The position numbers were made by a program, and so were the translations under genes. Of a stretch of DNA of 49,339 nt, positions 22,759-31,915 are shown piece by piece; position 1 is the first letter of the stretch, and each line of letters opens with the position of its first letter. Under the pieces are notes generated by a model that searched no databases, was not told the origin of the DNA, and saw nothing but the letters and a program-made list of their open reading frames with translations. The stretch comes from a virus, in IMG/VR virus record IMGVR_UViG_3300032236_001558, positions 1 through 49,339 of that record; one strand, given 5' to 3'.

Positions 22759-24567
22759 TCAAAAGAAGTCCTTAAAAACGTTATAAGTCTCCATTTCTCT
22801 TGCCCCTGCATCGCCAGTCATGTTGCCTTCGCCCGATTCTGCCATCTTTTTATTGATCGCATTTTTGTATTTTTCTGGGATAGTGTCATAAATATCCATC
22901 ACGGAGTACATGAAATCCTGATATTCAAAAACTGAATTTGCATTTACTAGAGTCATTGCTATGTCATCTTTTCCAATTTGACTTTGGTAGATTCCCTTGC
23001 TAGTTTCACCAAAATTGCTTAGTTCCAGTATAGTATCAACTTCAGTAGGGATGATTCTAGAGTTTCTAGTGTTGATTTTCAGATCCTCACAATATTTCTC
23101 TTTTGTTTTTGGTGTAACCTTTACACCCGGCTTCATTTGCCTAGAACTTTCTGTGTGTTTTGTGTAAACAAACATTTCCGAAAATAATTTTTCACCGCTC
23201 AATAATTTTTCAATTAGATATTCGCCTCTATAGTCTACCTCCATCACTATTTTCACCTGTTCCGGATTAAATACCTCAGAGCATAGGATTTCTAGAAATA
23301 CCTTTAATTCTTCTATCTGGATCATGTTTGATCTAAATAGACCAACTTGAAGAAGTGAGAAAAAGTCAGATTCATCTTCAAAAAATTTCTTTTCCTCTAT
23401 AAGTGCTAGTGGTTTTGGAGAGATCTTTAGAATATTAACAACGCTATAGTCACCCCCTCCACCCCCTGCTGTGTCAACAGAGATAACAAATCTTTTGTTT
23501 TCCCCATCTTCCCATAAATTGGACGGATCAAAGCTAGGATGCCAAATAAGATCATTATAATCTATAATTGAGTTTTGAAATGGCAGTAATTCTTTATGTA
23601 CAAATTTAACCTCTGTTTTCTTTAGCTTTTTAAGTGTGTAAGAGTCTAATAATAATTTAGAGGAGCTCAAAAATTGATTTCCATATTCCTGATTGAAATC
23701 CTCTTCCGAACCTAAATTTGCTATTTCTTTCTTTTTCCACTCATCATCCCTTCCAGGAACCTGCCACCAATCAACCCTAATTGGGTTAAATTCATTCTGT
23801 CCCTCGATAGCAGATTTATAAATCTCATAAAATTTATTCATTCCGTTAGGTGTAGAAGTAATAATAATCCTTGATATTTTGGAAGAAGAAATCGTAGGAT
23901 ATACTGATTTAAAGAATTGCCCGATGAAATTTGGATTAATGTGGGCAAACTCATCCATGTATAAGAAATGGACAGTAAAACCGATGGATGACTGTTTAGT
24001 TGTCGTCTTAGCCATGATTCTGCATCCATTATCAAACTTCATGGTCATAACGTTGTACACAAATACTCCAGGTTTTAAGAAGAATGGAAGACCCTTCATA
24101 ATAATCTTGATCTTATCCATCAATTCAGTTGCGGTGTCACCAATATTTGCAAGAATCATAGCATTCTTGTCAAAATTGAAAAGAAGGTACCACAAAAGAA
24201 ATATAGAAGAGGTTACTGTTTTTCCACTCTGTCTTGGACTTAGGAATATATTAAATCGATGCTCTTGATACTGACTAAGAATTTGCTCTTGATAATCCCT
24301 TAAAGTAATCTTTCGAATACCCTCATCTGTCATAGCATTACAATATGTGTTAGCAAAATATCTAACATCGGAAGCGCATTTTTTAAATTCCTCAACCTCC
24401 CATTCTGTATACTCGAACAATATCCCACCTCTTCTTAATTCAGGATCGTTTTCATGAAATGGGTTGTCGACATCTTTGAAGTCCACCCCATTTTCATCTG
24501 CGTTCTGTATAATTTTATTGACCCTTTCTGTGGTCCAATAGTTACTTTGTTGTTTTTCTTCAGCCAT
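22759..24567 (-). CDS. 17: Large terminase, packaging ATPase/nuclease, T4 gp17-like
   Basis: This motor pumps DNA into the prohead and cuts the concatemer. The 602 residues carry Walker A 'SPRQSGKTV' at 110-118, Walker B 'FLYMDEFAHI' near 205, coupling motif 'ITSTPNGMNKFYEIY', and the RNase H-like nuclease domain with 'FVISVDTAGGGGGDYSVV' (first catalytic Asp), 'IVMEVDYRGEYLIEKL' (second) and 'IGKDDIAMTLVNA' (third). The length and order match T4 gp17 (610). It lies three bases after the candidate small terminase. Confidence 0.95.
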   Translation of the reverse strand: MAEEKQQSNYWTTERVNKIIQNADENGVDFKDVDNPFHENDPELRRGGILFEYTEWEVEEFKKCASDVRYFANTYCNAMTDEGIRKITLRDYQEQILSQYQEHRFNIFLSPRQSGKTVTSSIFLLWYLLFNFDKNAMILANIGDTATELMDKIKIIMKGLPFFLKPGVFVYNVMTMKFDNGCRIMAKTTTKQSSIGFTVHFLYMDEFAHINPNFIGQFFKSVYPTISSSKISRIIITSTPNGMNKFYEIYKSAIEGQNEFNPIRVDWWQVPGRDDEWKKKEIANLGSEEDFNQEYGNQFLSSSKLLLDSYTLKKLKKTEVKFVHKELLPFQNSIIDYNDLIWHPSFDPSNLWEDGENKRFVISVDTAGGGGGDYSVVNILKISPKPLALIEEKKFFEDESDFFSLLQVGLFRSNMIQIEELKVFLEILCSEVFNPEQVKIVMEVDYRGEYLIEKLLSGEKLFSEMFVYTKHTESSRQMKPGVKVTPKTKEKYCEDLKINTRNSRIIPTEVDTILELSNFGETSKGIYQSQIGKDDIAMTLVNANSVFEYQDFMYSVMDIYDTIPEKYKNAINKKMAESGEGNMTGDAGAREMETYNVFKDFF

Positions 24568-24570
24568 ATG

Positions 24571-25365
24571 TTAAAATAAATCGTCGTCGAGTTCTATTTT
24601 AGTCTCGTCTTCCAATTGCTGCTTTAATTCATTTTCTGGCGTAATTAGATCCTTCATTTTAGGATCTATCAGATTTTTGTCTATTTCTTCTACTATTTGT
24701 GCTTTTTTGACTATAACCTCTGTTTTAATTACGCTTTGTAAACCCTCCATAAGGGTTTTATTACCCCTAACCTTTACTGATCCACCCTCTCCGTTAATTC
24801 CTGGTATAGTAACCGGATTCCCGTCATTATCGACAATTTCTCTCTGTTGCACATTGCCAGAATTTCTAGCCTCGTTATTTAAATCCTTGTAGGTCTTTTC
24901 CATTTTGGAAAGATACTCCTGGAATTTTATAGGCATTTGCATTAATTGGTTTTGCATCTGCGTTAAAACCTCAAAATTTCTTGCCTGGTATTGTCCTCCT
25001 GCATCTATTTCGTCAAGCATTTTGGTAACAGCGTGTTGTGCTGTTCTTATTTGAAATGCCATCGTTGAAATACTAAGTGCATCTATTTTAGCTCTGTAAT
25101 TAACATAGTCGTCTTCGCTTATTACGTCAGAATCCATATGAAATTTGATCAACGAAGTTAGTATTGCTTTTGATTCCGCCTCAACCTCAGTTTTAAGAGC
25201 ATCAAAATTCATTATTCTTTCTGGCTTCATAGCAGGAATATCCGGTGCTGTTAATCCATCAAGGGTCTCATTAGAAAAGATTAAATCTTCTAATTGCTGT
25301 TTCTTTTTAAGTGCCTCTTCTACGCTAGGCTTTGTTGAAGTATTTTTAGGGGGTCTTCTCGGCAT
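24571..25365 (-). CDS. Candidate small terminase subunit (gp16 position)
   Basis: This 264-residue mostly helical protein has a basic N terminus ('MPRRPPKNTSTKPS'), a central coiled coil ('EVLTQMQNQLMQMPIKFQEY' and neighbours) and an acidic C terminus (EDETKIELDDDLF). In T4 the order is 14-15-16-17, and here this gene stands between the gp14-like gene and gp17, so it is the positional counterpart of the DNA-recognition subunit gp16, which also has a central coiled coil. It is longer than gp16 (164), and I see no certain sequence similarity. The start is set at the ATG at 25365, because the upstream in-frame TTG would overlap the gp14 stop. Confidence 0.6.
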   Translation of the reverse strand: MPRRPPKNTSTKPSVEEALKKKQQLEDLIFSNETLDGLTAPDIPAMKPERIMNFDALKTEVEAESKAILTSLIKFHMDSDVISEDDYVNYRAKIDALSISTMAFQIRTAQHAVTKMLDEIDAGGQYQARNFEVLTQMQNQLMQMPIKFQEYLSKMEKTYKDLNNEARNSGNVQQREIVDNDGNPVTIPGINGEGGSVKVRGNKTLMEGLQSVIKTEVIVKKAQIVEEIDKNLIDPKMKDLITPENELKQQLEDETKIELDDDLF

Positions 25366-25369
25366 AAAA

Positions 25370-27532
25370 TTATCTGTTTTTAGCAATCTTAGGAAGTTTA
25401 AGAACAGGTTTAGCGTTATCTATGATAATTGCTAATTGCGAATCCCCAACTACGTTTTGATTTAAGATTGCTGATTGTTTTTCTTTCTCTATCATGTTTT
25501 GGAATACTCTCAGATTTGTTAGATATAAAGGTCCTCCTAAAACTTTATAAGAATTATTATCTGTTCCCCATGTTACTTTCTGATTGTCAGTTTCCATGTC
25601 AGACGTCAATGCATATGTATACTTATCAGTATTTAATCCCTCTTTATAATGAGCTATTCCAAGATCCGATGTTTGTGCTTCTGGATTTTCTGGATTGTAA
25701 AGCATTTGCCAAACATTGATTGAGTGTTGTTTAAATATATTTGAAAAATTAAATACAAATCCGTACCATTCATCTAAGGATGGAATGAAATATCCATTCG
25801 GACTAGGGGTTCCTGCTCCGAAAGGAGATAATATCTCAAGATCATTTACTAGTATTCTGAAAGATCCTGTTTGAATATATTCTGTGCTTGTTGATGTTGT
25901 GTTAGTTCCTGACCATATCATTTGAATCCATATTCCCTTGTTATGATCATCCCTTCCGTATAACAGGGTTCTTGATTGTGCTTTTTGTACCTTCCATGTG
26001 GCAAGTGAAGATGTTACCTCCGTTCCATTATCCCTAACTTTGAAAGTGTATTGGTCTGGAATTTCTAATATCTTAAATCCACCAGATCTAGGTGCATCTG
26101 CCAATATCGAAACATATTCATCATTAGACGTCAATCTGTGTGGATTTGGCCAGGTAGAATGAACGATAAATCCATCACCTTGAGTGTATGATGATATAGA
26201 AACCTTAGGTGCTGGTCTGTTAACTAATTTTGTTTTGTCTATGTAATTTCTGGTTTTAAACCAACATGTGAAAGATAATTCCTCGCCGTCAGTTAGACCA
26301 GGAAGTGATTTATACCTTACTGCCTGTCTTTGTATTTCGGACTTACTGGATGCACCAGGATCATCATATACAAATCTCTCCAAATCATAATAGCTATTAA
26401 ACACTATAGTCCAGTTATTGTTTAAATCAAATTCTATAATAGGAAGGTAATGATCTATATAAGATCTAGTAGGATCCTCATTTCTTCTTTGTGATGATAC
26501 AAAATATTGCTGCTTTTTAGTCACCTTTTCAACTTCTTCCGCGGTTTCCTCCCCAAAAAGATCTTTTGTATTCACTGTGTAATCTAATAGCTCTTTCTCC
26601 GCAACCTTATTATTGAATTGGGTATTTTGTTTTACCTCATACTTCATTAATTGACATTTGAAGTAAACTGGATATAAATTATAGTCTCTGTGCAAATACG
26701 TTGATTCTATCTGATAGATTCTATTTGTAAGTGGAAAGAATATAATGTCTCTTTTTCTTGGTGCAGATCCTTTACCAAAAAATCCTTCAAAATATTTTCT
26801 GTCTATGTGAATTTCCAAAGGTTGCTCAAATTGGATCCCAAATGTGTCATATATTGGCTTGTTGTCAGGGAAGTTGTTTCCTGGAACCATAACTTTGATA
26901 CATTTCTCGTCAACAACATCAAATAAGCTGTATTCCTTTAATATCACATCCTTACCTCTTCCGTTCGGTTGAACTGAATAGTAGCTAACCTCGTGGCCAA
27001 ATAGGGTATTTACAGTTTTACTCAAATCCTGGTAAATATTAATACCTCTGTTTACATCATATGGATTGAATAATTTATCAGCAGGACAATCATTAAAAAT
27101 AACAGACTTTGTGTACATCTCTTTAGAGCACATTACTGCAGGTTTGGTAGCATAATCCCTATAATCTATGGTCTTATATTTAAGATCCAAATCAAAATTA
27201 TCAAGTGATATCTGTGGATGTAAATTGGTTCCCTCTGAGAGATGAGGACTTGCATCTTCACTAGAATAAGCTGTGAATTTAAACTCTAGATAAAGATCAT
27301 TGTCAGGATTTAGATCTAGCCCATCTATTACATTCTGCTCTAACGGCATCCATAATGACCAATTACTATTATTGGTGCTCCATCTAAATTCCTTTAGAAG
27401 ATAACTGCTGGGTTCTGCCTCCCCTGTAGTTTCTATAATCCAGCCATTGAATTTTTCAACCCCCTTAAATGGTGAATTATAATTGATAATTCTATAGTTC
27501 CCTATAGATGTAAATATAATAGGATCTGTCAT
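25370..27532 (-). CDS. 14: Neck protein, T4 gp14-like, with large C-terminal extension
   Basis: The central region of this 720-residue protein (about 170-340) follows T4 gp14 block by block: 'LFGHEVSYYSVQPNGRGKDV', then 'YDTFGIQFEQPLEIHIDRKY', then 'RKRDIIFFPLTNRIYQIEST' and 'YLHRDYNLYPVYFKCQLMKYE'. T4 gp14 has 256 residues. Here there is an added N-terminal domain of about 150 residues and an added C-terminal part of about 330 residues with beta-sandwich (LamG/concanavalin-like) character ('LTDGEELSFTCWFKTRN', 'EWYGFVFNFSNIFKQHSINV'). It would join head and tail, and the extension may form neck whiskers or bind glycans. An identical CGATATATAG box sits 5 bases before the ATG. Confidence 0.72.
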   Translation of the reverse strand: MTDPIIFTSIGNYRIINYNSPFKGVEKFNGWIIETTGEAEPSSYLLKEFRWSTNNSNWSLWMPLEQNVIDGLDLNPDNDLYLEFKFTAYSSEDASPHLSEGTNLHPQISLDNFDLDLKYKTIDYRDYATKPAVMCSKEMYTKSVIFNDCPADKLFNPYDVNRGINIYQDLSKTVNTLFGHEVSYYSVQPNGRGKDVILKEYSLFDVVDEKCIKVMVPGNNFPDNKPIYDTFGIQFEQPLEIHIDRKYFEGFFGKGSAPRKRDIIFFPLTNRIYQIESTYLHRDYNLYPVYFKCQLMKYEVKQNTQFNNKVAEKELLDYTVNTKDLFGEETAEEVEKVTKKQQYFVSSQRRNEDPTRSYIDHYLPIIEFDLNNNWTIVFNSYYDLERFVYDDPGASSKSEIQRQAVRYKSLPGLTDGEELSFTCWFKTRNYIDKTKLVNRPAPKVSISSYTQGDGFIVHSTWPNPHRLTSNDEYVSILADAPRSGGFKILEIPDQYTFKVRDNGTEVTSSLATWKVQKAQSRTLLYGRDDHNKGIWIQMIWSGTNTTSTSTEYIQTGSFRILVNDLEILSPFGAGTPSPNGYFIPSLDEWYGFVFNFSNIFKQHSINVWQMLYNPENPEAQTSDLGIAHYKEGLNTDKYTYALTSDMETDNQKVTWGTDNNSYKVLGGPLYLTNLRVFQNMIEKEKQSAILNQNVVGDSQLAIIIDNAKPVLKLPKIAKNR

Positions 27533-27537
27533 CGCTT

Positions 27538-27547
27538 CTATATATCG
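27538..27547 (-). promoter_or_regulatory. CGATATATAG box directly before the neck gene ATG
   Basis: The minus-strand decamer CGATATATAG lies 5 bases before the ATG at 27532. The same decamer at 48425-48434 precedes an ATG by 4 bases. If it is a -10 element, the transcript would be leaderless or nearly so. Confidence 0.4.
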
Positions 27548-27552
27548 GCGAT

Positions 27553-28350
27553 TTATTGAATGGTTTTTTCAGAAAGTATATCTACTCCTTTTAGAATGAC
27601 AGAATTATCAGGGGGAACCACGCCAAGCTCGGTTTTAACCTTGATACCGCCCTGCATTAGATTACCCCTAAACCTCTCTGTTGTAAGATCCAACTGAGGA
27701 AGATATGTTTCTGCATTCACAGAAAGGGTTAGTGTAATTCCCTCACCCCTTGTGCTCCCGTAGCTAAAATTAAATTGATTAGGCGTTTTTTCTGGTACAA
27801 CATCAGGTAATGACACCTGAACTGGTATTCTAAATCCGTTATATTCAAAATAATAAACGAAGTTTTTAAACAAAACTTCGATAACCCTTGCTTGAATCTT
27901 CAGGGCATCAGTTGTTGTGTCTACTTTTAGCTTAAGATTAAAAGTAGCATCGATAGGAATGGGAGACAGATAAGCCGAATATGCTTTCATTTCTGCTCCC
28001 CCGCTATCCTGCATAATTTCCTTTTCGTATGTTCCTCTAACATATTTATTAGTAGAAGATGCTGTATTAACTCTTGATCCAGAATATTCTAAGATGCCTC
28101 TTGGTATAACGTCATAGTTACCCTCTGCAAAAGCAGGATTTCCGTCACAATCTCCATAATTTATGTAAAAATCCTGCAAAAAGGATTCATCTCCTGCTAA
28201 AGAGTAGAAGAATGGAATGTAGATCTCCTGTACCTTCCCACCGCCAGATGTCTGAAAATATGTTATTTTCTCGTTTAATGATTTTAACATGCCAATAATA
28301 AGACCTCTAAAGAAAATATCATCGCTGTTAAATTTATCTAAAAAATTCAT
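27553..28350 (-). CDS. 15: Tail terminator / sheath stabiliser, T4 gp15-like
   Basis: gp15 caps the tail tube and sheath and forms the head-joining ring. The pattern of this 265-residue protein follows T4 gp15 (272): N-terminal 'FFRGLIIGMLKSLNEKITYF', 'KVQEIYIPFFYSLAG', 'IPRGILEYSGSRVN', 'LSPIPIDATFNLKLKVDTTT', then 'ARVIEVLFKNFVYYFEYNGF', and a conserved strand 'GEGITLTLSVNAETYLPQ' near the end. It lies between a small unknown gene and the gp14-like gene, which is the neck gene neighbourhood in T4. Confidence 0.75.
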   Translation of the reverse strand: MNFLDKFNSDDIFFRGLIIGMLKSLNEKITYFQTSGGGKVQEIYIPFFYSLAGDESFLQDFYINYGDCDGNPAFAEGNYDVIPRGILEYSGSRVNTASSTNKYVRGTYEKEIMQDSGGAEMKAYSAYLSPIPIDATFNLKLKVDTTTDALKIQARVIEVLFKNFVYYFEYNGFRIPVQVSLPDVVPEKTPNQFNFSYGSTRGEGITLTLSVNAETYLPQLDLTTERFRGNLMQGGIKVKTELGVVPPDNSVILKGVDILSEKTIQ

Positions 28351-28355
28351 AAATC

Positions 28356-28676
28356 TTATTTTATGTTTCTGCTTTCTTCAACCAATACATCTATCACAGG
28401 AAGTTCCGTGTATTTAAATTCTATCGGTAAATTCTTTTGATTTGTGTATTTTGGGTGGGAAAAAGATCCCTGATTGTATAGATTGTCAGTAAGCTCGTAC
28501 ACATTAGTAACATAATCATCCGTTAAAAATGTCTTGCCCCTATCAGCAGATACTGGATTCTCAAACTTATAAATGAAAAATTCACTAGCTGGAAGCTTTG
28601 AAAGAGATCTCTTATTATTCTTTGTGACAAAGAAATAGGAGTATGTCTGTATATCGTTTCTAGATGATATTACCAT
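28356..28676 (-). CDS. Small hypothetical protein at the head of the neck/terminase block
   Basis: This 106-residue protein starts 'MVISSRNDIQTYSYFFVTKN' and contains 'FIYKFENPVSADRGKTFLTD' and an acidic C terminus. It has no membrane segment. It is preceded by CAATATATAGGAGT, which combines the recurrent promoter-like box with an AGGAG one base from the ATG, a rare visible Shine-Dalgarno-like sequence in this window. It is followed 5 bases later by the gp15-like gene and may be a tail or neck component. The family is not recognised. Confidence 0.68.
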   Translation of the reverse strand: MVISSRNDIQTYSYFFVTKNNKRSLSKLPASEFFIYKFENPVSADRGKTFLTDDYVTNVYELTDNLYNQGSFSHPKYTNQKNLPIEFKYTELPVIDVLVEESRNIK

Positions 28677-28680
28677 ACTC

Positions 28681-28690
28681 CTATATATTG
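28681..28690 (-). promoter_or_regulatory. CAATATATAG box between gp46 and the neck block
   Basis: The minus-strand decamer CAATATATAG lies 4 bases before the ATG at 28676, in the 20-base gap after the gp46 stop. It marks the switch from replication/recombination genes to structural genes and may start the late transcript. Confidence 0.4.
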
Positions 28691-28696
28691 AAATTT

Positions 28697-30361
28697 TTAT
28701 ACCTTCTCTATAAGAAGATCTGAAAAATTATTCCTTTTTTGTATTTCCATCTTATAATCAAAGATCTCTGTTGGCATAGGAGCATGATTTATCACAAAAA
28801 CGTTCAATCCTAGGTCATCACATATCTTTCTTAATGTATTCAGAATGGTATAAACACCATCTGGATCGACGGAGCTGAATATTTCGTCTAAAAATAGAAG
28901 ATTGATTGAGCTAAATCTTATTTTCATTAGTTTTATTACGGATAGCAAAACTGCAAAATCCACTTTCTTCATTTCTCCTGTACTTAGGGTCGATGTTGAT
29001 ATCTCCTCTCCCATGTGAACGACTGATGCATTAAAATCCTCGTCAAATGTCACAGTGTATGGCAAATGCAGGGAATTCATCAATTCTGATATATTTCCAT
29101 TTAAAGATGGCAATATTGTTTTAAGAGCAAGCTGCTTTACCCCTTTCTCACCTAAAATATCTTCTATTTTTTTGATCCATTCGCTCTTTTTCTCCTCCTT
29201 GGTTTTATCCTGATTAAATTCTTGTACAGATTCTCTAGTTTCTTCTGCTATCTTTCTTAAAGAATCTAAACCTTGAGATGTTGGAGCATTTTTTAATTTT
29301 CTAAGCTCATCCTTTGCAGAGCTGATATTAACAGCTATTTTATTACCCTTATCTGTAATTGATGCTTTTTCCTTTTTCAATTCTCCTTCCTGGGTAACAG
29401 AATCATCATAATTTTTCTGATTAGATTTAAGATCTTCTTTTAATTCTGATAAATGTCTATTAAGATCGTCTTTTACGCTTTGGTGAAAATTTCCGGAAAG
29501 ATCTGATTCACAGGTTGGACATTTATCATTTTCGTAGAGCTTTATTTTTTTCTCTATTGTTTTTATTGATTCGTTAGTTCCTGTTATGATTCTATATAGT
29601 TTTCTTGTTTGATCTATTACCTCAGCTTCAGTTGTATTGAACTCCTCCATTTTATTCTTGTGCAGAGCAGCTAGAGAAGAAAATTTAGCAATCTTATCTT
29701 CTAAAGATTTTATTTCATCCTTAGATGTTTCCTTTATTCTCTCCGATAATGATTCCATCTCGCTCTGTGTCTTAACTATTGTTTTAGAAAGAGCTTCAAT
29801 TTCTCCGTTAATTCTAATTATGTTTTCTCTGATCCCTTTAGATTCTTCTTTCAAAAGATCCCTCATTTCATTTATAACATAGAATCCAAAGATTTTATCT
29901 ATAATTGATTTCTTGTCTGCCGGAGACATTTTAAGAAAACTTTTAAAATCATTGATCGATAGAGATATTGTATTATTAAATACGTAATTTGGTATCTGGA
30001 TTATATCATCTGTTAGATAATCCTGAACTGATCTAGATCCGGCCTTGTCATAAAGATCCCCATTAACATAGAGATTAAACATAGATGGATCCAATCCTCT
30101 TTCTACCATATACTCTTCACCATTAGCTACAAAGGTGATTTTAACCCATGCATTACCATTAATTCTGTTAGGAATATCCTTTAATTTTTTTCCGTCCAGT
30201 TTTCCGTACAATCCAAATGTTATCACATCGGAGATCGTGGATTTCCCTGCCCCGTTTTCCCCAACAACTAAATATAGACCAGTATTCTCGTTGAATGAAA
30301 GCGATTGTATCTTATTTCCATAAGATGCAAAATTTCTCCATTCTATCTTCGTTAATTTCAT
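28697..30361 (-). CDS. 46: Recombination nuclease ATPase subunit, T4 gp46 (SbcC/Rad50-like)
   Basis: This SMC-type ATPase works with gp47 to resect DNA ends and to degrade host DNA. The 554 residues show Walker A 'GENGAGKST' at 34-42, a long coiled coil interrupted by the zinc hook 'CPTCESDL' near residue 284, the ABC signature 'STLSTGEMKKVDFAVLLSVI' and Walker B 'NLLFLDEIFSSVDPDG'. The length matches T4 gp46 (560). Its start overlaps the gp47 stop by 4 bases, which implies translational coupling and equimolar synthesis. Confidence 0.95.
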   Translation of the reverse strand: MKLTKIEWRNFASYGNKIQSLSFNENTGLYLVVGENGAGKSTISDVITFGLYGKLDGKKLKDIPNRINGNAWVKITFVANGEEYMVERGLDPSMFNLYVNGDLYDKAGSRSVQDYLTDDIIQIPNYVFNNTISLSINDFKSFLKMSPADKKSIIDKIFGFYVINEMRDLLKEESKGIRENIIRINGEIEALSKTIVKTQSEMESLSERIKETSKDEIKSLEDKIAKFSSLAALHKNKMEEFNTTEAEVIDQTRKLYRIITGTNESIKTIEKKIKLYENDKCPTCESDLSGNFHQSVKDDLNRHLSELKEDLKSNQKNYDDSVTQEGELKKEKASITDKGNKIAVNISSAKDELRKLKNAPTSQGLDSLRKIAEETRESVQEFNQDKTKEEKKSEWIKKIEDILGEKGVKQLALKTILPSLNGNISELMNSLHLPYTVTFDEDFNASVVHMGEEISTSTLSTGEMKKVDFAVLLSVIKLMKIRFSSINLLFLDEIFSSVDPDGVYTILNTLRKICDDLGLNVFVINHAPMPTEIFDYKMEIQKRNNFSDLLIEKV

Positions 30362-31455
30362 GATTCTGTTTCTTTATCGGTTGTTCTTTTATATAATATC
30401 TTGATGGTTTTTTTCATTTTATCCTTAACTTCATCAGGTTCGTTAAGAGAGTTGATATATTCGTCAGCAAAATCTATTATAGAAAAGCTTCTTCCGTCTA
30501 GGCTGAAAAGTGCTTCCTCTATATTTTGATCATTCTGAATATTATCCTTGATTGGCGTAAAGGTTGTTTTAAGCTGCGTAGACACCATTTCGGTAAGTAC
30601 CCCTAATGAAGCTTTGACAGCAATCTTAGGGTCGATTAAAACATCCACAAAATTGTTTCTAAACAGGTCTTCTAGTTCAAGGGGAGTTTTTTCCAACACC
30701 TGATCAAACCCAATCTTAATAAATCTTGGTGAAAAATTATTTTCAAATAATATCTCCTCCTGAGTTTCCAAATCTAATAATAGAATCGCTTTTCTGTTAT
30801 CCATATCAGATCTTGTTAATTGATATGGAGATCCTAACATTCTAACCTTACCAAAATTTTGTGAATAGTGAATATGCCCTGAATAAACTCTATCGAAATT
30901 ATCTAATTTATTGTAGCCTATTCCATCTTCTATTTTTGTAAATTTATTAAAACTCAATCCCCTAATATCTGAATGACAAAAAAGATAGTCATGTTTTTCA
31001 GTTTCTGCTAATAATTCAACTGCAACTTCTTCATTGGCTCTCCAAGGCATTAGAAAAGCAGATCTTTCTCCAAATTTTATGGATATTGGATCTTCAAATA
31101 TATTAATATTAGGAATCCATTTAAGGGAAGCTAGTGAATTTATTTCATTGGATTCTTTTGCATATATGTCATGGTTTCCTACTATAACATAAACACCATC
31201 TTTAAATATCTTAGACAATTCACCAAAGATCTCTACACACAGATTTAAAACCTTCAAATTGATGCTTTGCCTAGAATCATAAACATCTCCTAGATGTATC
31301 AGCACATCTCCGGGTTTGTATTCTTTTTTAACTAACGGAATGAACCATTCGAAAAAATATTTTCTCATGATTTGTATCCATTCTTCTGAGCTGTTTCGAA
31401 CACCTAAATGGGTGTCCGTTATCATCCATAGTCTTTTTGCTTTCGCTATATTCAT
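30358..31455 (-). CDS. 47: Recombination nuclease subunit, T4 gp47 (SbcD/Mre11-like)
   Basis: This metallophosphoesterase is the nuclease partner of gp46. The 365 residues have the Mre11 phosphoesterase motifs in order: 'ITDTHLG' (I), 'HLGDVYDSR' (II), 'VGNHD' (III), 'FCHSDI' (IV) and 'YSGHIHYSQ' (V). The C-terminal part is a capping/helical region that contacts gp46. The length is close to T4 gp47 (339). It lies one base after a 152-residue unknown gene and overlaps gp46. Confidence 0.95.
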   Translation of the reverse strand: MNIAKAKRLWMITDTHLGVRNSSEEWIQIMRKYFFEWFIPLVKKEYKPGDVLIHLGDVYDSRQSINLKVLNLCVEIFGELSKIFKDGVYVIVGNHDIYAKESNEINSLASLKWIPNINIFEDPISIKFGERSAFLMPWRANEEVAVELLAETEKHDYLFCHSDIRGLSFNKFTKIEDGIGYNKLDNFDRVYSGHIHYSQNFGKVRMLGSPYQLTRSDMDNRKAILLLDLETQEEILFENNFSPRFIKIGFDQVLEKTPLELEDLFRNNFVDVLIDPKIAVKASLGVLTEMVSTQLKTTFTPIKDNIQNDQNIEEALFSLDGRSFSIIDFADEYINSLNEPDEVKDKMKKTIKILYKRTTDKETES

Positions 31456-31456
31456 C

Positions 31457-31915
31457 CTAAAATATTTTCTTGATCTTCTTCTTGGATACTATTCCAAATT
31501 TCTGATCCATTTCATTAACAATTAGCTCCTTATATTTCATATGAATCAATTCATATGCTTTTAAATAACCAACATTCATAAAATCACATATTGCAACAAA
31601 TTTTTCTACAGTAGTGAATTCCGTTTCTGCCATATCTTCTAATAGATCTTGAAATAAAAAAGGTATCAAATCCTTTGGTATTTTTTTATTTGGTCCAAGA
31701 GCACACCATCTTGATCTATGGAATATTTCATAAACAAGATCGTTTAATGCAGCAAGATGTAAATAATCTTCATCGTCTTCATCTTTTGATGCTTTAAATG
31801 ATCTATAATCCTTTGTTGTATCCTCAATCTGTAGGTATTCTGCGTAAGATGGATCTATCGGTACTGCTTCTGCTTCAGGAACTTCTACTTCCTCGATTAG
31901 CTTTTTTTGTTTCAT
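31457..31915 (-). CDS. Hypothetical acidic protein between helicase and gp47
   Basis: The N-terminal third of this 152-residue protein is acidic and probably disordered. The rest is helical, with 'FLFQDLLEDMAETEFTTVEK' followed by 'FVAICDFMNVGYLKAYELIH' and a basic C terminus (SKKKIKKIF). The helical part is faintly reminiscent of the T4 late co-activator gp33 ('IEKMVEEFGMSYLEA'), a partner one would expect beside gp55, but this is weak. It is translationally coupled to the helicase gene (one-base overlap). Confidence 0.6.
   Translation of the reverse strand: MKQKKLIEEVEVPEAEAVPIDPSYAEYLQIEDTTKDYRSFKASKDEDDEDYLHLAALNDLVYEIFHRSRWCALGPNKKIPKDLIPFLFQDLLEDMAETEFTTVEKFVAICDFMNVGYLKAYELIHMKYKELIVNEMDQKFGIVSKKKIKKIF

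Noticed and set aside
22759-22935. Plus-strand frame over the terminase 3' end (22678-22935)
   Set aside because: It is antisense to the strongly supported terminase coding sequence.
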